57,854 bases of DNA from Streptomyces sp. JJ38 (GCF_019303475.1 NZ_JABLSI010000033.1:18208-76061), one strand, 5' to 3'. Numbered from the stretch's first letter, positions 1 to 9,479 are shown. The notes: generated from the letters alone by a model not told the origin. Program-made: numbers and translations.

Positions 1-26
1 CGTCGTCGTACGCGCCGTGGGCGGCC

Positions 27-521
27 TCAGTGGGCGCCGCCGCTGGCCTCCAGCCGCTTGATGGAGGCCTCGACCTCGGCCTCGGCCTCGGTGCGACCGA
101 CCCAGTTGGCGCCCTCGACGGACTTGCCGGGCTCCAGGTCCTTGTAGACCTCGAAGAAGTGCTGGATCTCCAGCCGGTCGAACTCCGAGACGTGGTGGAT
201 GTCGCGCAGGTGCTCCATCCGCGGGTCGGAGGCGGGGACGCACAGCAGCTTGTCGTCGCCGCCGGCCTCGTCCGTCATCCGGAACATGCCGATCGCGCGG
301 CACTTGATGATGCAGCCCGGAAACGTCGGCTCGTCCAGCAGCACGAGGGCGTCCAGCGGGTCACCGTCCTCGCCGAGGGTGCCGTCGACGAACCCGTAGT
401 CGGCCGGGTAGACGGTCGAAGTGAACAGGTGGCGGTCCAGGCGGATGCGCCCGGTCTCGTGGTCCACCTCGTACTTGTTCCGCGAACCCTTCGGGATCTC
501 GATGGTGACGTCGAACTCCAC
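27..521 (-). CDS. ppa: Inorganic pyrophosphatase (family I, soluble)
   Basis: This 164-residue protein hydrolyses cytosolic pyrophosphate to orthophosphate, which pulls biosynthetic reactions forward. It has the usual length of a bacterial family I enzyme. The Mg-binding signature DGDPLDAL is near residue 52, and the acidic and basic residues EIPKGSRNKYEVD at the N-terminus and YPADYGFV are family hallmarks. The start is GTG at 521, with a GGAGG Shine-Dalgarno sequence at 531-535 (9-nt spacing). It is divergent from the DD-carboxypeptidase gene, with only about 40 bp between the starts. Nothing is unusual in the protein. Identification is certain from the sequence motifs. Confidence 0.97.
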   Translation of the reverse strand: MEFDVTIEIPKGSRNKYEVDHETGRIRLDRHLFTSTVYPADYGFVDGTLGEDGDPLDALVLLDEPTFPGCIIKCRAIGMFRMTDEAGGDDKLLCVPASDPRMEHLRDIHHVSEFDRLEIQHFFEVYKDLEPGKSVEGANWVGRTEAEAEVEASIKRLEASGGAH

Positions 522-562
522 TGGGAGGCTCCTCCGTGATCAACACATTCTCTGGTGATTAA

Positions 563-2143
563 GTGTCCCCCACGCAGATGTGTGCTCGCGAAAGGGGCTG
601 GTCCAAGGTGCGCGGTGCGGCCGGGGACGGGTCGACCAACACGTTCCGTGACACGGTCCGGCGGGCCGGAGCGCGCTGGAGCGGACACGTCCGACAGCGC
701 TGGCGGACGCTTCCCCCACAGCGACGGACACTCGGGCTGACGGCGGGTTCGGCCGCCGTCGGCCTCGCGGTGTCCCTCGGTGTGGTGGCCGCGGCGGGCC
801 CCTGGGACCACGGTCAGCGTACGGCCGAACGCTCCCGGGCGGCCGCGCTGGAGGCGGACAGTGGCGGGAGCCACACCGACGACGCCCGCCCCGGCCCCGT
901 CGCCGGGCGGGAGCCCGCGGAAGCGCCGAAGCCCGCCCCGAGCGCCCCGCCCGTGCTGCGCCCGGCCGACGCCTCCGGCGAGGCCCCCACCCGGGGTGGG
1001 CTCGCGGAGGCCCTGCGGGCCGGGCTGAAGGACGAGGCCCTGGGCCGGACGGTCGGGGCCGCCGTCGTGGACGTGGCCACCGGGCGGGTGCTCTACGAGT
1101 CGGGCGGGGACAAGCCGCTCGTTCCCGCCTCCACCATCAAGCTGGCCACCGCGACCGCCGCGCTGACCGCCCTCGGCCCCGAGCACCGGCTGGAGACCCG
1201 TACCGTCTGGGACCCCGGCTCGCGACGGGTCCTCCTCGTCGGCGGCGGCGACCCGACACTGACCGAGGACCGCCTCGCCGCCCTGGCCGAGGACACGGCC
1301 GAGGCGCTGCGGGAGCAGGAGCTGCACCCGAAGACGCTCGGGTACGACATCTCGCGGTTCACCGGCGAGCCGCGGCACCCCATCGGCGTCAACCCCAACC
1401 TCGCCCCGCTCAGCCCGCTCATGCTGAACGCGGCCCGGACGGACGGTTCGCGCCGGGGCCCGGCGCCGCGCGAGGCCGACCCGGCCGCCGCGGTGGCCGA
1501 CCGCTTCGCCGAGCTGCTCGACGAGCACGGGGTCTTTGCCGGACGGACGGAGCGGGCCCGCGCGCCGAAGGACGCGCGGCGGCTCGCCGCCACCCGCTCG
1601 GCCCCGCTCGCCGGGCTGGTGGAGCGCATGCTCACCGACAGCGACAACGACCTCGCCGAGGCGCTGGCCCGGCACACCGCCCTCGCCACCGGAGAGCCCG
1701 CCGACTTCGACGGGGCCCGGGCGGCGGCTCGGAAGGTCCTGCGCGGCCTCGGCCTGCCGGTCGGGCACGCCCGCTTCGCGGACGGCAGCGGCCTGAGCCG
1801 GGACAGCCGGGTCTCGGCGACGCTTCTGGCCTCCCTCCTGGCCACCGCCGCCCACGCCGACCACCCGGAGCTGCGCCCCGTCCTCACCGGGATGCCCGTG
1901 GCGGGCTTCACCGGCACCCTGGGCGGCCGGTACGGGACCGAGGCGACGGAGGACGCCGCCGGCGTCGTGCGCGCGAAGACGGGCACGCTCACCGGGGTGA
2001 ACGCCCTGGCCGGGACCGTGGTGGACGCCGACGGACGGCTGCTGGCGTTCGCCTTCCTCGCCAACGGCACCGAGAGCCGCGGCGCCGCGCACGCCGCCCT
2101 CGACCGCCTGGCCACCGCCCTCGCGGAGTGCGGCTGCCGGTGA
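563..2143 (+). CDS. dacB: D-alanyl-D-alanine carboxypeptidase / endopeptidase (PBP4, peptidase S13)
   Basis: This is a low-molecular-mass penicillin-binding protein that trims or cleaves peptidoglycan peptides outside the membrane. The three active-site motifs of serine penicillin-recognising enzymes are visible: STIK (SxxK, in PASTIKLATA), SDN (in TDSDNDLAEAL) and KTG (in AKTGTLTGV). A basic N-terminus is followed by a hydrophobic anchor at about residues 50-75 (GLTAGSAAVGLAVSLGVVAAAG) and a Pro/Ala-rich linker, so it is probably membrane-tethered. The start shown is GTG at 563; an in-frame ATG at 578 is an equally possible start. It heads the dacB-DUF2342-tilS-hpt-ftsH stretch, an order I recall as common in actinobacteria. 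Confidence 0.93.
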   Translation: MSPTQMCARERGWSKVRGAAGDGSTNTFRDTVRRAGARWSGHVRQRWRTLPPQRRTLGLTAGSAAVGLAVSLGVVAAAGPWDHGQRTAERSRAAALEADSGGSHTDDARPGPVAGREPAEAPKPAPSAPPVLRPADASGEAPTRGGLAEALRAGLKDEALGRTVGAAVVDVATGRVLYESGGDKPLVPASTIKLATATAALTALGPEHRLETRTVWDPGSRRVLLVGGGDPTLTEDRLAALAEDTAEALREQELHPKTLGYDISRFTGEPRHPIGVNPNLAPLSPLMLNAARTDGSRRGPAPREADPAAAVADRFAELLDEHGVFAGRTERARAPKDARRLAATRSAPLAGLVERMLTDSDNDLAEALARHTALATGEPADFDGARAAARKVLRGLGLPVGHARFADGSGLSRDSRVSATLLASLLATAAHADHPELRPVLTGMPVAGFTGTLGGRYGTEATEDAAGVVRAKTGTLTGVNALAGTVVDADGRLLAFAFLANGTESRGAAHAALDRLATALAECGCR

Positions 2144-2235
2144 GCGGCGGCGTCCCCGATCGGACTGTGCCGGTCACCGCCGACGCCGTACGGTGAAACC
2201 ATGACGAGCCCCGGCCCCCGGACGGTGGAGAGCCT

Positions 2236-3363
2236 GTGAACCCGCTGAGCCCCGACAGCATGGTCGACTGGAACCTCGCGACCGCGACCGCCACGCGCCT
2301 GGTCCGCCAGGGGCCGGAGGTGAGCCGGGACGAGGCGCGCGCCGTCGTCGCCGAACTGCGTCGGCACGCGAAGGCCTCCGAGGAGCACGTGCGGTCCTTC
2401 ACCGGCCTGGAGCCGCGGGGGCCGCAGGCCGACACCCCGGTCCTCGTCGTGGACCGCCCCGGCTGGATCCGGGCCAACGTCGCGGGCTTCCGCGAGCTGC
2501 TCGTCCCGCTGCTGAAGAAGATGCACGAGCGGCGGGCCAAGGCGCCCGGCGGCATGGTCCTGGGCGCGGTGGGCGGGAAGGTCGCCGGTGTCGAGGTCGG
2601 CATGCTGCTGTCCTTCATGGCCTCCAAGGTGCTCGGCCAGTACGAGACGTTCGCGCCGCCGACGGCCGAGCTGCCGGGCGCGCCCGGCGGGGGCGGCGGA
2701 CGGCTGCTGCTGGTGGCTCCGAACATCGTCCACGTCGAGCGCGAACTGGACGTCCCGCCGCACGATTTCCGGCTGTGGGTCAGCCTGCACGAGGAGACGC
2801 ACCGCACCCAGTTCACCGCTGTGCCGTGGCTGCGCGAGCATCTGGAGGGCGAGATCCACACCTTCCTGGCCGAGACCGACGTCGACCCCTCGACGCTGCT
2901 GGAGCGGCTGCGCGAGGTGGGCCAGGCGTTCGCCGGGAGCCGGGACGAGGAGGAGGGCGCGGGCGGGCGCAGCATCGTCGACCTGGTGCAGACCCCGGCC
3001 CAGCGGGAGGTCCTGGACCGGCTGACGGCCGTCATGTCCCTGCTGGAGGGCCACGCCGACTACGTCATGGACGGGGTCGGGCCCGCCGTCGTGCCGGCCG
3101 TCGGGGAGATCCGGGAGAAGTTCCAAAAGCGCCGCCAGGCCGGGGCCGGGCGGCTCGACCTCGTGCTCCGGCGGCTGCTGGGTCTGGACGCGAAGCTGCG
3201 GCAGTACCGGGACGGCGCCCGCTTCGTGCGGACGGTGGTGAACCAGGTGGGCATGGACGGCCTCAACAAGGTGTGGACGTCGCCGAACACACTGCCGACG
3301 AGGGCCGAGATCGCCGAGCCGGCGGACTGGGTCGCACGGGTGCACCGCTCGGCCGACGCCTGA
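2236..3363 (+). CDS. Zinc-dependent metalloprotease-like protein (DUF2342 / F420-biosynthesis-associated family)
   Basis: A protein of 375 residues belonging to the actinobacterial DUF2342 family, often annotated as a zinc-dependent metalloprotease or putative hydrolase. The key visible feature is an HExxH motif, HEETH, inside LWVSLHEETHRTQFTAVPW at about residue 190. Such a motif typically binds zinc, with the Glu acting as general base. An upstream helix-rich part contains a Gly/Ala segment (GGMVLGAVGGKVAGVEVG) that could be membrane-associated. No signal peptide is seen. The GTG start at 2236 follows a purine-rich GGTGGAG. It lies between dacB and tilS, which is a conserved neighbourhood by my recollection. 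The substrate is unknown; the assignment is to family only. Confidence 0.82.
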   Translation: MNPLSPDSMVDWNLATATATRLVRQGPEVSRDEARAVVAELRRHAKASEEHVRSFTGLEPRGPQADTPVLVVDRPGWIRANVAGFRELLVPLLKKMHERRAKAPGGMVLGAVGGKVAGVEVGMLLSFMASKVLGQYETFAPPTAELPGAPGGGGGRLLLVAPNIVHVERELDVPPHDFRLWVSLHEETHRTQFTAVPWLREHLEGEIHTFLAETDVDPSTLLERLREVGQAFAGSRDEEEGAGGRSIVDLVQTPAQREVLDRLTAVMSLLEGHADYVMDGVGPAVVPAVGEIREKFQKRRQAGAGRLDLVLRRLLGLDAKLRQYRDGARFVRTVVNQVGMDGLNKVWTSPNTLPTRAEIAEPADWVARVHRSADA

Positions 3364-3602
3364 ACAGCGGGAACGCCGCCGGGGGCGGCGGACGGGCGGC
3401 CTCCGGGCGGTGCCCGTAGGCCGGGTCGGCCGGGAAATCACCCGTCCGAGGGACCGTGACCGAGTGTGGCCGCGTGCGATGCTCGGAGCCTCGGCCCGCC
3501 TCTGTCACCATCGACGCACCCAGCGTGACAAGCGGACGTCTCCGACGCTCGACAGCACCTCGCTGTTCCGCCGCTCCACGAGCCTTGAGGAAGTGAACGG
3601 AC

Positions 3603-4718
3603 ATGGGTCCTCATCCCGCGGTCGCCGCGATACGCCTGGCGGTCCGCCGCGCCCTGAAGGACGTGCTCGCCGACTCGGCCGCACGCCCCACCCCCGACCA
3701 GGACGGCGCCGCCGCCGTTCCCGGTTCCCCGTCCCTCCGGGCCGACGGGCCCGCCCCCCTCGTCCTGGTGGCCTGCTCCGGCGGGGCCGACTCCATGGCC
3801 CTCGCCTCCGCCCTCGCCTTCGAGGCGCCCCGGCTCGGCCTGCGCGCCGGGGCCGTGACCGTCGACCACGGGCTGCAGGACGGCTCCGCCGCCCGCGCCC
3901 GCGAGGTGGCCGACCGCCTGGCCGCTCTCGGGCTCGCGCCCATCGAGTCGGTGGCGGTCACCGTCGGCCGCGGCCCGGGCCCGGAGGCCGCCGCCCGTGA
4001 CGCCCGCTACGCCGCCCTGGACGCCGCCGCCGTGCGTACCGGGGCCGCCGCGATCCTGCTCGGCCACACCCGGGACGACCAGGCCGAGACGGTTCTGCTC
4101 GGCCTCGCCCGCGGCTCCGGCACCCGCTCCCTGTCCGGGATGGCCGCCGTCTCCGGCTCGCTGACCGGGGAGCCCGGGGCCGAGCGCCGCTACCGCCGCC
4201 CGTTCCTCGCGGTCGACCGGCAGACGGCCCGCAAGGCGTGCCTCGTCCAGTCCCTGCCCGTGTGGGACGACCCGCACAACGCCGACCCGGCCTTCACGCG
4301 CTCCCGGGTGCGGCACGAGGCCATGCCCACCCTGGAGAAGGCGCTCGGCAAGGGCGTCACCGAGGCGCTGGCGCGCACCGCCCAGCTCTCCCGCGACGAC
4401 GCCGACGCGCTGGACGCCTGGGCCGCCGAGGCGGAGAGCCGGGCGAGGATCAGCCCGCCGGGCAGGACGCGACAGCGGGAAACCGTGGTGCTGGACGTCA
4501 CCCCCCTGGCCGCGCTGCCGCCGGCGGTGCGCCGCAGGGTCCTGCGCCGGGCCGCCATCGAGGCCGGCGCTCCCGCCGGTTCCCTGTTCGCCCGGCACGT
4601 CGAGGAGACGGACCGGCTCATCACCGGCTGGCGCGGTCAGCGGGCCCTCAATCTGCCCGGCCGGGTCGAGGCGCTGCGGCAGGGTGGCACACTGGTCATT
4701 CGGCGGAGCGAGAGCTGA
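3603..4718 (+). CDS. tilS: tRNA(Ile)-lysidine synthase
   Basis: TilS uses ATP and lysine to convert C34 of the tRNA-Ile CAU anticodon to lysidine, so that the tRNA reads AUA and is charged with Ile. The PP-loop ATP-binding motif SGGADS is clear in LVACSGGADSMALAS (about residue 60), and a second conserved stretch, GHTRDDQAETVLLGL, follows. The protein is 371 residues, the short actinobacterial form. The ATG at 3603 is preceded by a purine-rich GAGGAAGTG. The first 40 residues are Ala/Arg/Pro-rich and poorly conserved in character. The next gene is hpt, and the tilS-hpt-ftsH order is widely conserved in bacteria, which supports the call. Confidence 0.95.
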   Translation: MGPHPAVAAIRLAVRRALKDVLADSAARPTPDQDGAAAVPGSPSLRADGPAPLVLVACSGGADSMALASALAFEAPRLGLRAGAVTVDHGLQDGSAARAREVADRLAALGLAPIESVAVTVGRGPGPEAAARDARYAALDAAAVRTGAAAILLGHTRDDQAETVLLGLARGSGTRSLSGMAAVSGSLTGEPGAERRYRRPFLAVDRQTARKACLVQSLPVWDDPHNADPAFTRSRVRHEAMPTLEKALGKGVTEALARTAQLSRDDADALDAWAAEAESRARISPPGRTRQRETVVLDVTPLAALPPAVRRRVLRRAAIEAGAPAGSLFARHVEETDRLITGWRGQRALNLPGRVEALRQGGTLVIRRSES

Positions 4719-4800
4719 GCCGAGCGGTTTCCCCCGGCCGGGCCGGGAGATTCCCGACGGTGGCCGAGTGACTGGCGAACGACGAGGCGAGAGCAGCAGG

Positions 4801-5355
<555 letters not shown>

Positions 5356-5380
5356 GCCTCCGGGCCCCGGGAACACGCAG

Positions 5381-5420
5381 GCCGCCCTCTCCGTTGGAAA
5401 GGGCGAGGGCGGCTCTCTTT
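5381..5420 (+). terminator. Probable intrinsic terminator of tilS-hpt
   Basis: GCCGCCCTC at 5381-5389 pairs perfectly with GAGGGCGGC at 5405-5413 and is followed by TCTCTTT. It begins 25 bp after the hpt stop and lies before the ftsH start, so ftsH probably has its own promoter in 5421-5523. Confidence 0.7.
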
Positions 5421-5523
5421 ACCACGCCCGCGAGCGGCGGGGGACAATGCTGGGGTACCGTCCGAAGGTCGGTCTTTTCAACTCACGATGGCAGGAGGGA
5501 CGGGGCGTCACCGCCTCGTATGG

Positions 5524-7569
5524 ATGGACGTGAAGCGATACTTCCGTGGGCCGGTCATGTGGATCGTGCTGGCCGTCCTCGCTGTGGTCGTGTTTATGCA
5601 GTTCGTCGGCTCGTCCGAGGGCTACAAGACTGTCGACACCGGCCAGGTCGTCAATGCGATCCGCGAGAACCAGGTGGACTCTGCCAAGCTCTCGACGGGC
5701 GACGAGCAGACTGTCGAGCTCGACCTCAAGGACGGGGTCGAGATCGAGGACAGCAACAAGATCAAGGCCAGCTACATCGACGAGCAGGGCTATGAGCTCG
5801 CTCAGGTGCTGCAGGCCAAGCTCCAGGACGACCAGCTTCCGGAGGGGTACACCGTCACCCCGAAGGAGCAGAGCCCGTTCGTCGGCATGCTCTTCTCCTT
5901 CCTGCCGTTCCTGCTGATCATCGTGATCTTCCTGTTCCTGATGAACCAGATGCAGGGCGGCGGCTCCCGGGTCATGAACTTCGGGAAGTCGAAGGCCAAG
6001 CTGATCACCAAGGACACGCCGAAGACCACGTTCTCGGACGTCGCCGGTTCGGACGAGGCCGTCGAGGAACTCCAGGAGATCAAGGAGTTCCTCCAGGAGC
6101 CGGCCAAGTTCCAGGCCGTCGGTGCCAAGATCCCCAAGGGCGTGCTGCTCTACGGCCCGCCCGGTACCGGTAAGACGCTGCTGGCCCGTGCCGTCGCGGG
6201 CGAGGCGGGCGTGCCGTTCTACTCGATCTCCGGCTCGGACTTCGTCGAGATGTTCGTCGGTGTCGGCGCGAGCCGCGTCCGTGACCTGTTCGAGCAGGCC
6301 AAGGCCAACGCCCCGGCCATCGTCTTCGTCGACGAGATCGACGCCGTCGGCCGCCACCGCGGCGCCGGCATGGGCGGCGGCCACGACGAGCGCGAGCAGA
6401 CACTGAACCAGCTCCTCGTCGAGATGGACGGCTTCGACGTCAAGGGCGGCGTCATTCTCATCGCGGCCACCAACCGCCCCGACATCCTGGACCCGGCGCT
6501 GCTGCGCCCCGGCCGCTTCGACCGGCAGATCGCGGTCGACCGCCCGGACATGCAGGGCCGCCTGGAGATCCTCAAGGTCCACCAGAAGGGCAAGCCGGTC
6601 ACCCAGGACGTCGACCTGGGGGCCGTCGCCCGCCGTACGCCGGGCTTCACCGGCGCGGACCTGAACAACGTGCTGAACGAGGCCGCGCTGCTCGCGGCCC
6701 GCTCGAACGCCAAGCTGATCGACAACAAGTTCCTGGACGAGGCGATCGACCGCGTCGTGGCCGGGCCGCAGAAGCGCACCCGGATCATGAGCGACAAGGA
6801 GAAGAAGATCACCGCGTACCACGAGGGCGGACACGCCCTGGTCGCGGCGGCCTCGCCCAACTCCGACCCGGTGCACAAGATCACGATCCTGTCCCGGGGC
6901 CGCGCGCTCGGCTACACCATGGTGCTGCCCGACGAGGACAAGTACTCCACCACGCGCAACGAGATGCTCGACCAGCTCGCCTACATGCTCGGCGGCCGGG
7001 CGGCCGAGGAGCTGGTCTTCCACGACCCGACGACCGGCGCCGCCAACGACATCGAGAAGGCGACGGCGACGGCCCGGGCGATGGTCACCAAGTACGGGAT
7101 GACGGAACGTCTCGGCGCGATCAAGTTCGGCTCCGACCAGTCCGAACCCTTCCTCGGCAAGGAGATGGCCCACCAGCGGGACTACTCCGAGGAAGTCGCC
7201 GGGCTGGTGGACGAAGAGGTCAAGAAGCTGATCGAGACCGCGCACAACGAGGCGTGGGAGATCCTTGTCGAGAACCGCGACATCCTCGACAACCTCGTCC
7301 TGGAGCTGCTGGAGAAGGAGACGCTGGGCAAGGAGGAGATCGCCGAGATCTTCAAGCACGTCGTCCGGCGCCCGGCCCGCCCGGCGTGGACGGGGTCGAC
7401 GCGCAGGACGCCGTCGAGCCGCCCGCCGGTCTCCACGCCGAAGGAGCTCGCCGGCGCGGGCTCCGGCACCCCGTCGCTGGAGAAGGGCAAGGAGATCGGC
7501 CCGGTGGACGCCCCCGTGGACTCCCCGGCCGACGCCTCCGTCGACGTCGAGCGGCGCGGCGAGAGCTGA
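5524..7569 (+). CDS. ftsH: ATP-dependent zinc metalloprotease FtsH (membrane AAA+ protease)
   Basis: FtsH extracts and degrades membrane and some soluble proteins. Two transmembrane segments are visible: MWIVLAVLAVVVFMQFV near the N-terminus and FVGMLFSFLPFLLIIVIFLFLM at about residue 120, with a short extracytoplasmic part between them. Then come the AAA module with Walker A GPPGTGKT, Walker B IVFVDEID, the pore motif FVGVGAS and second-region-of-homology residues DPALLRPGRFDRQ. The peptidase site is HEGGH (an HExxH zinc motif) in AYHEGGHALVAA. The Pro/Ser-rich C-terminal tail is probably disordered. I chose ATG 5524 (MDVKRYFRGP), the usual streptomycete N-terminus. An upstream in-frame ATG at 5488 would add 12 residues, and neither has a clear Shine-Dalgarno sequence. 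Confidence 0.96.
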   Translation: MDVKRYFRGPVMWIVLAVLAVVVFMQFVGSSEGYKTVDTGQVVNAIRENQVDSAKLSTGDEQTVELDLKDGVEIEDSNKIKASYIDEQGYELAQVLQAKLQDDQLPEGYTVTPKEQSPFVGMLFSFLPFLLIIVIFLFLMNQMQGGGSRVMNFGKSKAKLITKDTPKTTFSDVAGSDEAVEELQEIKEFLQEPAKFQAVGAKIPKGVLLYGPPGTGKTLLARAVAGEAGVPFYSISGSDFVEMFVGVGASRVRDLFEQAKANAPAIVFVDEIDAVGRHRGAGMGGGHDEREQTLNQLLVEMDGFDVKGGVILIAATNRPDILDPALLRPGRFDRQIAVDRPDMQGRLEILKVHQKGKPVTQDVDLGAVARRTPGFTGADLNNVLNEAALLAARSNAKLIDNKFLDEAIDRVVAGPQKRTRIMSDKEKKITAYHEGGHALVAAASPNSDPVHKITILSRGRALGYTMVLPDEDKYSTTRNEMLDQLAYMLGGRAAEELVFHDPTTGAANDIEKATATARAMVTKYGMTERLGAIKFGSDQSEPFLGKEMAHQRDYSEEVAGLVDEEVKKLIETAHNEAWEILVENRDILDNLVLELLEKETLGKEEIAEIFKHVVRRPARPAWTGSTRRTPSSRPPVSTPKELAGAGSGTPSLEKGKEIGPVDAPVDSPADASVDVERRGES

Positions 7570-7723
7570 CCTGTGAGGGGCGTCACGCCCCGGAATGCCG
7601 TCCGCGCCCCCTGGGTTCTACCCTGTGGGGCGCGGACGCTTTCGTACGCTATTCGAACGCGAGGTCCGCGACGATGTGGGCGCGGGCCGCAGGCACGCGC
7701 ACGGGCAAGGAACGAGGCAACCC

Positions 7724-8347
7724 ATGATCGACCCGGTGAGTCTGGCAGGCGAGGGCGCGGTCGGCGAGTTCGACGCGATCGGCGAGTTCGACGAGAAGCG
7801 CGCCGAGAACGCCATCCGCGAGTTGCTCATCGCGGTCGGAGAGGACCCGGACCGCGAGGGCCTGCGGGAGACCCCCGCCCGGGTCGCACGGGCCTACCAG
7901 GAGATATTCGCCGGGCTGCGGCAGCGCCCGGAGGACGTCCTGACCACGACGTTCGATCTCGGCCACGACGAGATGGTGCTGGTCAAGGACATCGAGGTGC
8001 TCAGTTCCTGCGAGCACCACCTGGTGCCCTTCGTCGGCTTCGCCCACGTCGGGTACATCCCGTCGACCAGTGGCAAGATCACCGGCCTGTCCAAGCTCGC
8101 CCGGCTGGTGGACGTCTTCGCCCGCCGCCCGCAGGTGCAGGAGCGGCTCACGACGCAGATCGCCGACTCCCTCATGCGCATCCTGGAGCCGCGCGGGGTC
8201 ATCGTCGTCATCGAGTGCGAGCACATGTGCATGACGATGCGGGGCGTACGGAAGCCGGGTGCCAAGACGCTGACCTCCGCCGTCCGAGGCCAGCTCCGCG
8301 ACGCCGCCACCCGCTCCGAAGCCATGAGCCTCATCATGGCGCGCTGA
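7724..8347 (+). CDS. folE: GTP cyclohydrolase I
   Basis: This enzyme catalyses the first step of tetrahydrofolate synthesis, GTP to 7,8-dihydroneopterin triphosphate. The zinc ligands are visible as Cys and His in SSCEHHLVPF and Cys in ECEHMCMTMRGV. The ATG at 7724 (MIDPVSLAGEG) follows AAGGAACGAGG and gives 207 residues, normal for the family. The frame is open upstream to 7595, but that part has no family resemblance. A small oddity near the N-terminus is a near-duplicate GEFDAIGEFDEK. It is the first of four folate genes in the window. Confidence 0.96.
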   Translation: MIDPVSLAGEGAVGEFDAIGEFDEKRAENAIRELLIAVGEDPDREGLRETPARVARAYQEIFAGLRQRPEDVLTTTFDLGHDEMVLVKDIEVLSSCEHHLVPFVGFAHVGYIPSTSGKITGLSKLARLVDVFARRPQVQERLTTQIADSLMRILEPRGVIVVIECEHMCMTMRGVRKPGAKTLTSAVRGQLRDAATRSEAMSLIMAR

Positions 8348-8369
8348 TTCTCCTGGGCTCGGTTCGCCG

Positions 8370-8455
8370 CCGGGCGCTTTTGCCCGGTGTCGACAGTCGT
8401 CGAGACTGCGCTCGCTCCTTCGTCGCTCCCTTGCTCTCCTCCCTTTCGACACCGG
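8370..8455. repeat. Inverted-repeat structures after folE
   Basis: CCGGGC at 8370-8375 pairs with GCCCGG at 8382-8387 across GCTTTT, a plausible terminator hairpin for folE. Overlapping it, CCGGTGTCGA (8384-8393) is the perfect inverse complement of TCGACACCGG (8446-8455), enclosing a pyrimidine-rich 52-nt core. The two pairings compete, so the element may be more than a simple terminator. Confidence 0.5.
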
Positions 8456-8486
8456 CGCGCCCTTTGGCTCACTCTCCCCCGGCTAA

Positions 8487-8516
8487 CTCCCCCAGCTGTC
8501 GCTGGGAGGTGCCCCC
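8487..8516. repeat. Dispersed palindromic repeat, copy 1
   Basis: CTCCCCCAGCTGTCGC followed by TGGGAGGTGCCCCC can fold on itself (CCCAGC with GCTGGG). The same element, with TAC in place of TGT, recurs at 21565-21595. It is intergenic, between folE and folP. Confidence 0.7.
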
Positions 8517-8519
8517 AGA

Positions 8520-8561
8520 GCCGGAGGCGGGCGTACCCGGGCCGGAGGCGGGCGTGCCCGA
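8520..8561. repeat. 21-bp tandem duplication upstream of folP
   Basis: Two adjacent 21-bp units beginning GCCGGAGGCGGGCGT (8520-8540 and 8541-8561) differ at two positions. They lie 46 bp before the folP start, directly behind the dispersed repeat. Confidence 0.7.
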
Positions 8562-8606
8562 GCGGGCCGGGAGGGGTGAGGCCGGGGTGGGGCCTACTCT
8601 GGACGC

Positions 8607-9479
8607 ATGAGCGCCATGCACCGTCCTCTGCGAACCGCCCACGGCCTTCCGGAGTGGGGGCGGTGCGGGGTGATGGGCGTGATCAACGTCACGCCCGACT
8701 CCTTCTCGGACGGGGGCCGCTGGTTCGACACCACCGCGGCGGTCAAGCACGGCCTCGATCTGGTGGCCGAGGGCGCCGACCTGGTGGACGTCGGCGGTGA
8801 GTCGACGCGCCCCGGCGCCCTGCGGGTGGACGAGGAGGAGGAGCTGCGGCGCGTCCTCCCGGTCGTGCGCGGGCTGGTCGGCGAGGGCGTCCTCGTCAGC
8901 GTCGACACCATGCGCGCGTCCGTGGCCGAGCGGGCCGTCGCCGCCGGGGCGCGGCTCGTGAACGACGTCAGCGGCGGGCGGGCGGACCCGGACATGGTGC
9001 CGGTGGTCGCGGAGGCCGGGGTTCCGTTTGTCGTCATGCACTGGCGGGGGCAGTCCGTCGACATGAACGACCGCGCCGTCTACGGGGACGTCGTCCGCGA
9101 GGTGACCGACGAGCTGCGGTCCGCGCTGGACCAGGCGGTCGCGGGCGGTATCGCGATCGAGCGCGTCGTGGTCGACCCGGGGCTGGGCTTCGCGAAGAAC
9201 GCCGAGCACGACCTCGCGCTGGTCGCCGCGCTGCGAGAGCTCGACGCCGCGCTGGGGCGCCCGCTGCTGGTGGCGGCCTCCCGCAAGCGTTTCCTGGGCC
9301 GCGTGCTGGCGGGCGAGCCCGGCTCGGCCCCGCCGCCCGCCCGGGAGCGGGACGCGGCCACGGCGGCCGTCTCCGCGCTGGCGGCGCGGGACGGCGCCTG
9401 GGCCGTGCGGGTGCACGAGGTGCGGGCCAGCGCCGACGCCGTCCGGGTCGCCCGGGCTGTCGCGGAGGCCGCTCGATGA
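8607..9479 (+). CDS. folP: Dihydropteroate synthase
   Basis: This enzyme condenses hydroxymethyl-dihydropterin pyrophosphate with p-aminobenzoate and is the sulfonamide target. Signatures are INVTPDSFSDGG near residue 27, VDVGGESTRPGA near residue 66, and the phosphate-binding SRKRFLG near the C-terminal third. The length of 290 residues is typical. The ATG at 8607 has a second ATG three codons later. The stop overlaps the next start (ATGA), indicating translational coupling to the NTF2-like gene. Identification is secure. Confidence 0.96.
   Translation: MSAMHRPLRTAHGLPEWGRCGVMGVINVTPDSFSDGGRWFDTTAAVKHGLDLVAEGADLVDVGGESTRPGALRVDEEEELRRVLPVVRGLVGEGVLVSVDTMRASVAERAVAAGARLVNDVSGGRADPDMVPVVAEAGVPFVVMHWRGQSVDMNDRAVYGDVVREVTDELRSALDQAVAGGIAIERVVVDPGLGFAKNAEHDLALVAALRELDAALGRPLLVAASRKRFLGRVLAGEPGSAPPPARERDAATAAVSALAARDGAWAVRVHEVRASADAVRVARAVAEAAR

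Noticed and set aside
1093..3441. A 782-codon open frame on the minus strand across dacB and the DUF2342 gene
   Set aside because: It is a high-G+C shadow antisense to two well-supported genes. Its product is Arg/Pro/Gly/Ser-rich with no family motif.
7595..7723. Longer FolE with 43 additional residues
   Set aside because: The added residues (GFYPVGRGRFRTLF and so on) do not resemble the family, and ATG 7724 has AAGGAACGAGG in the right place.
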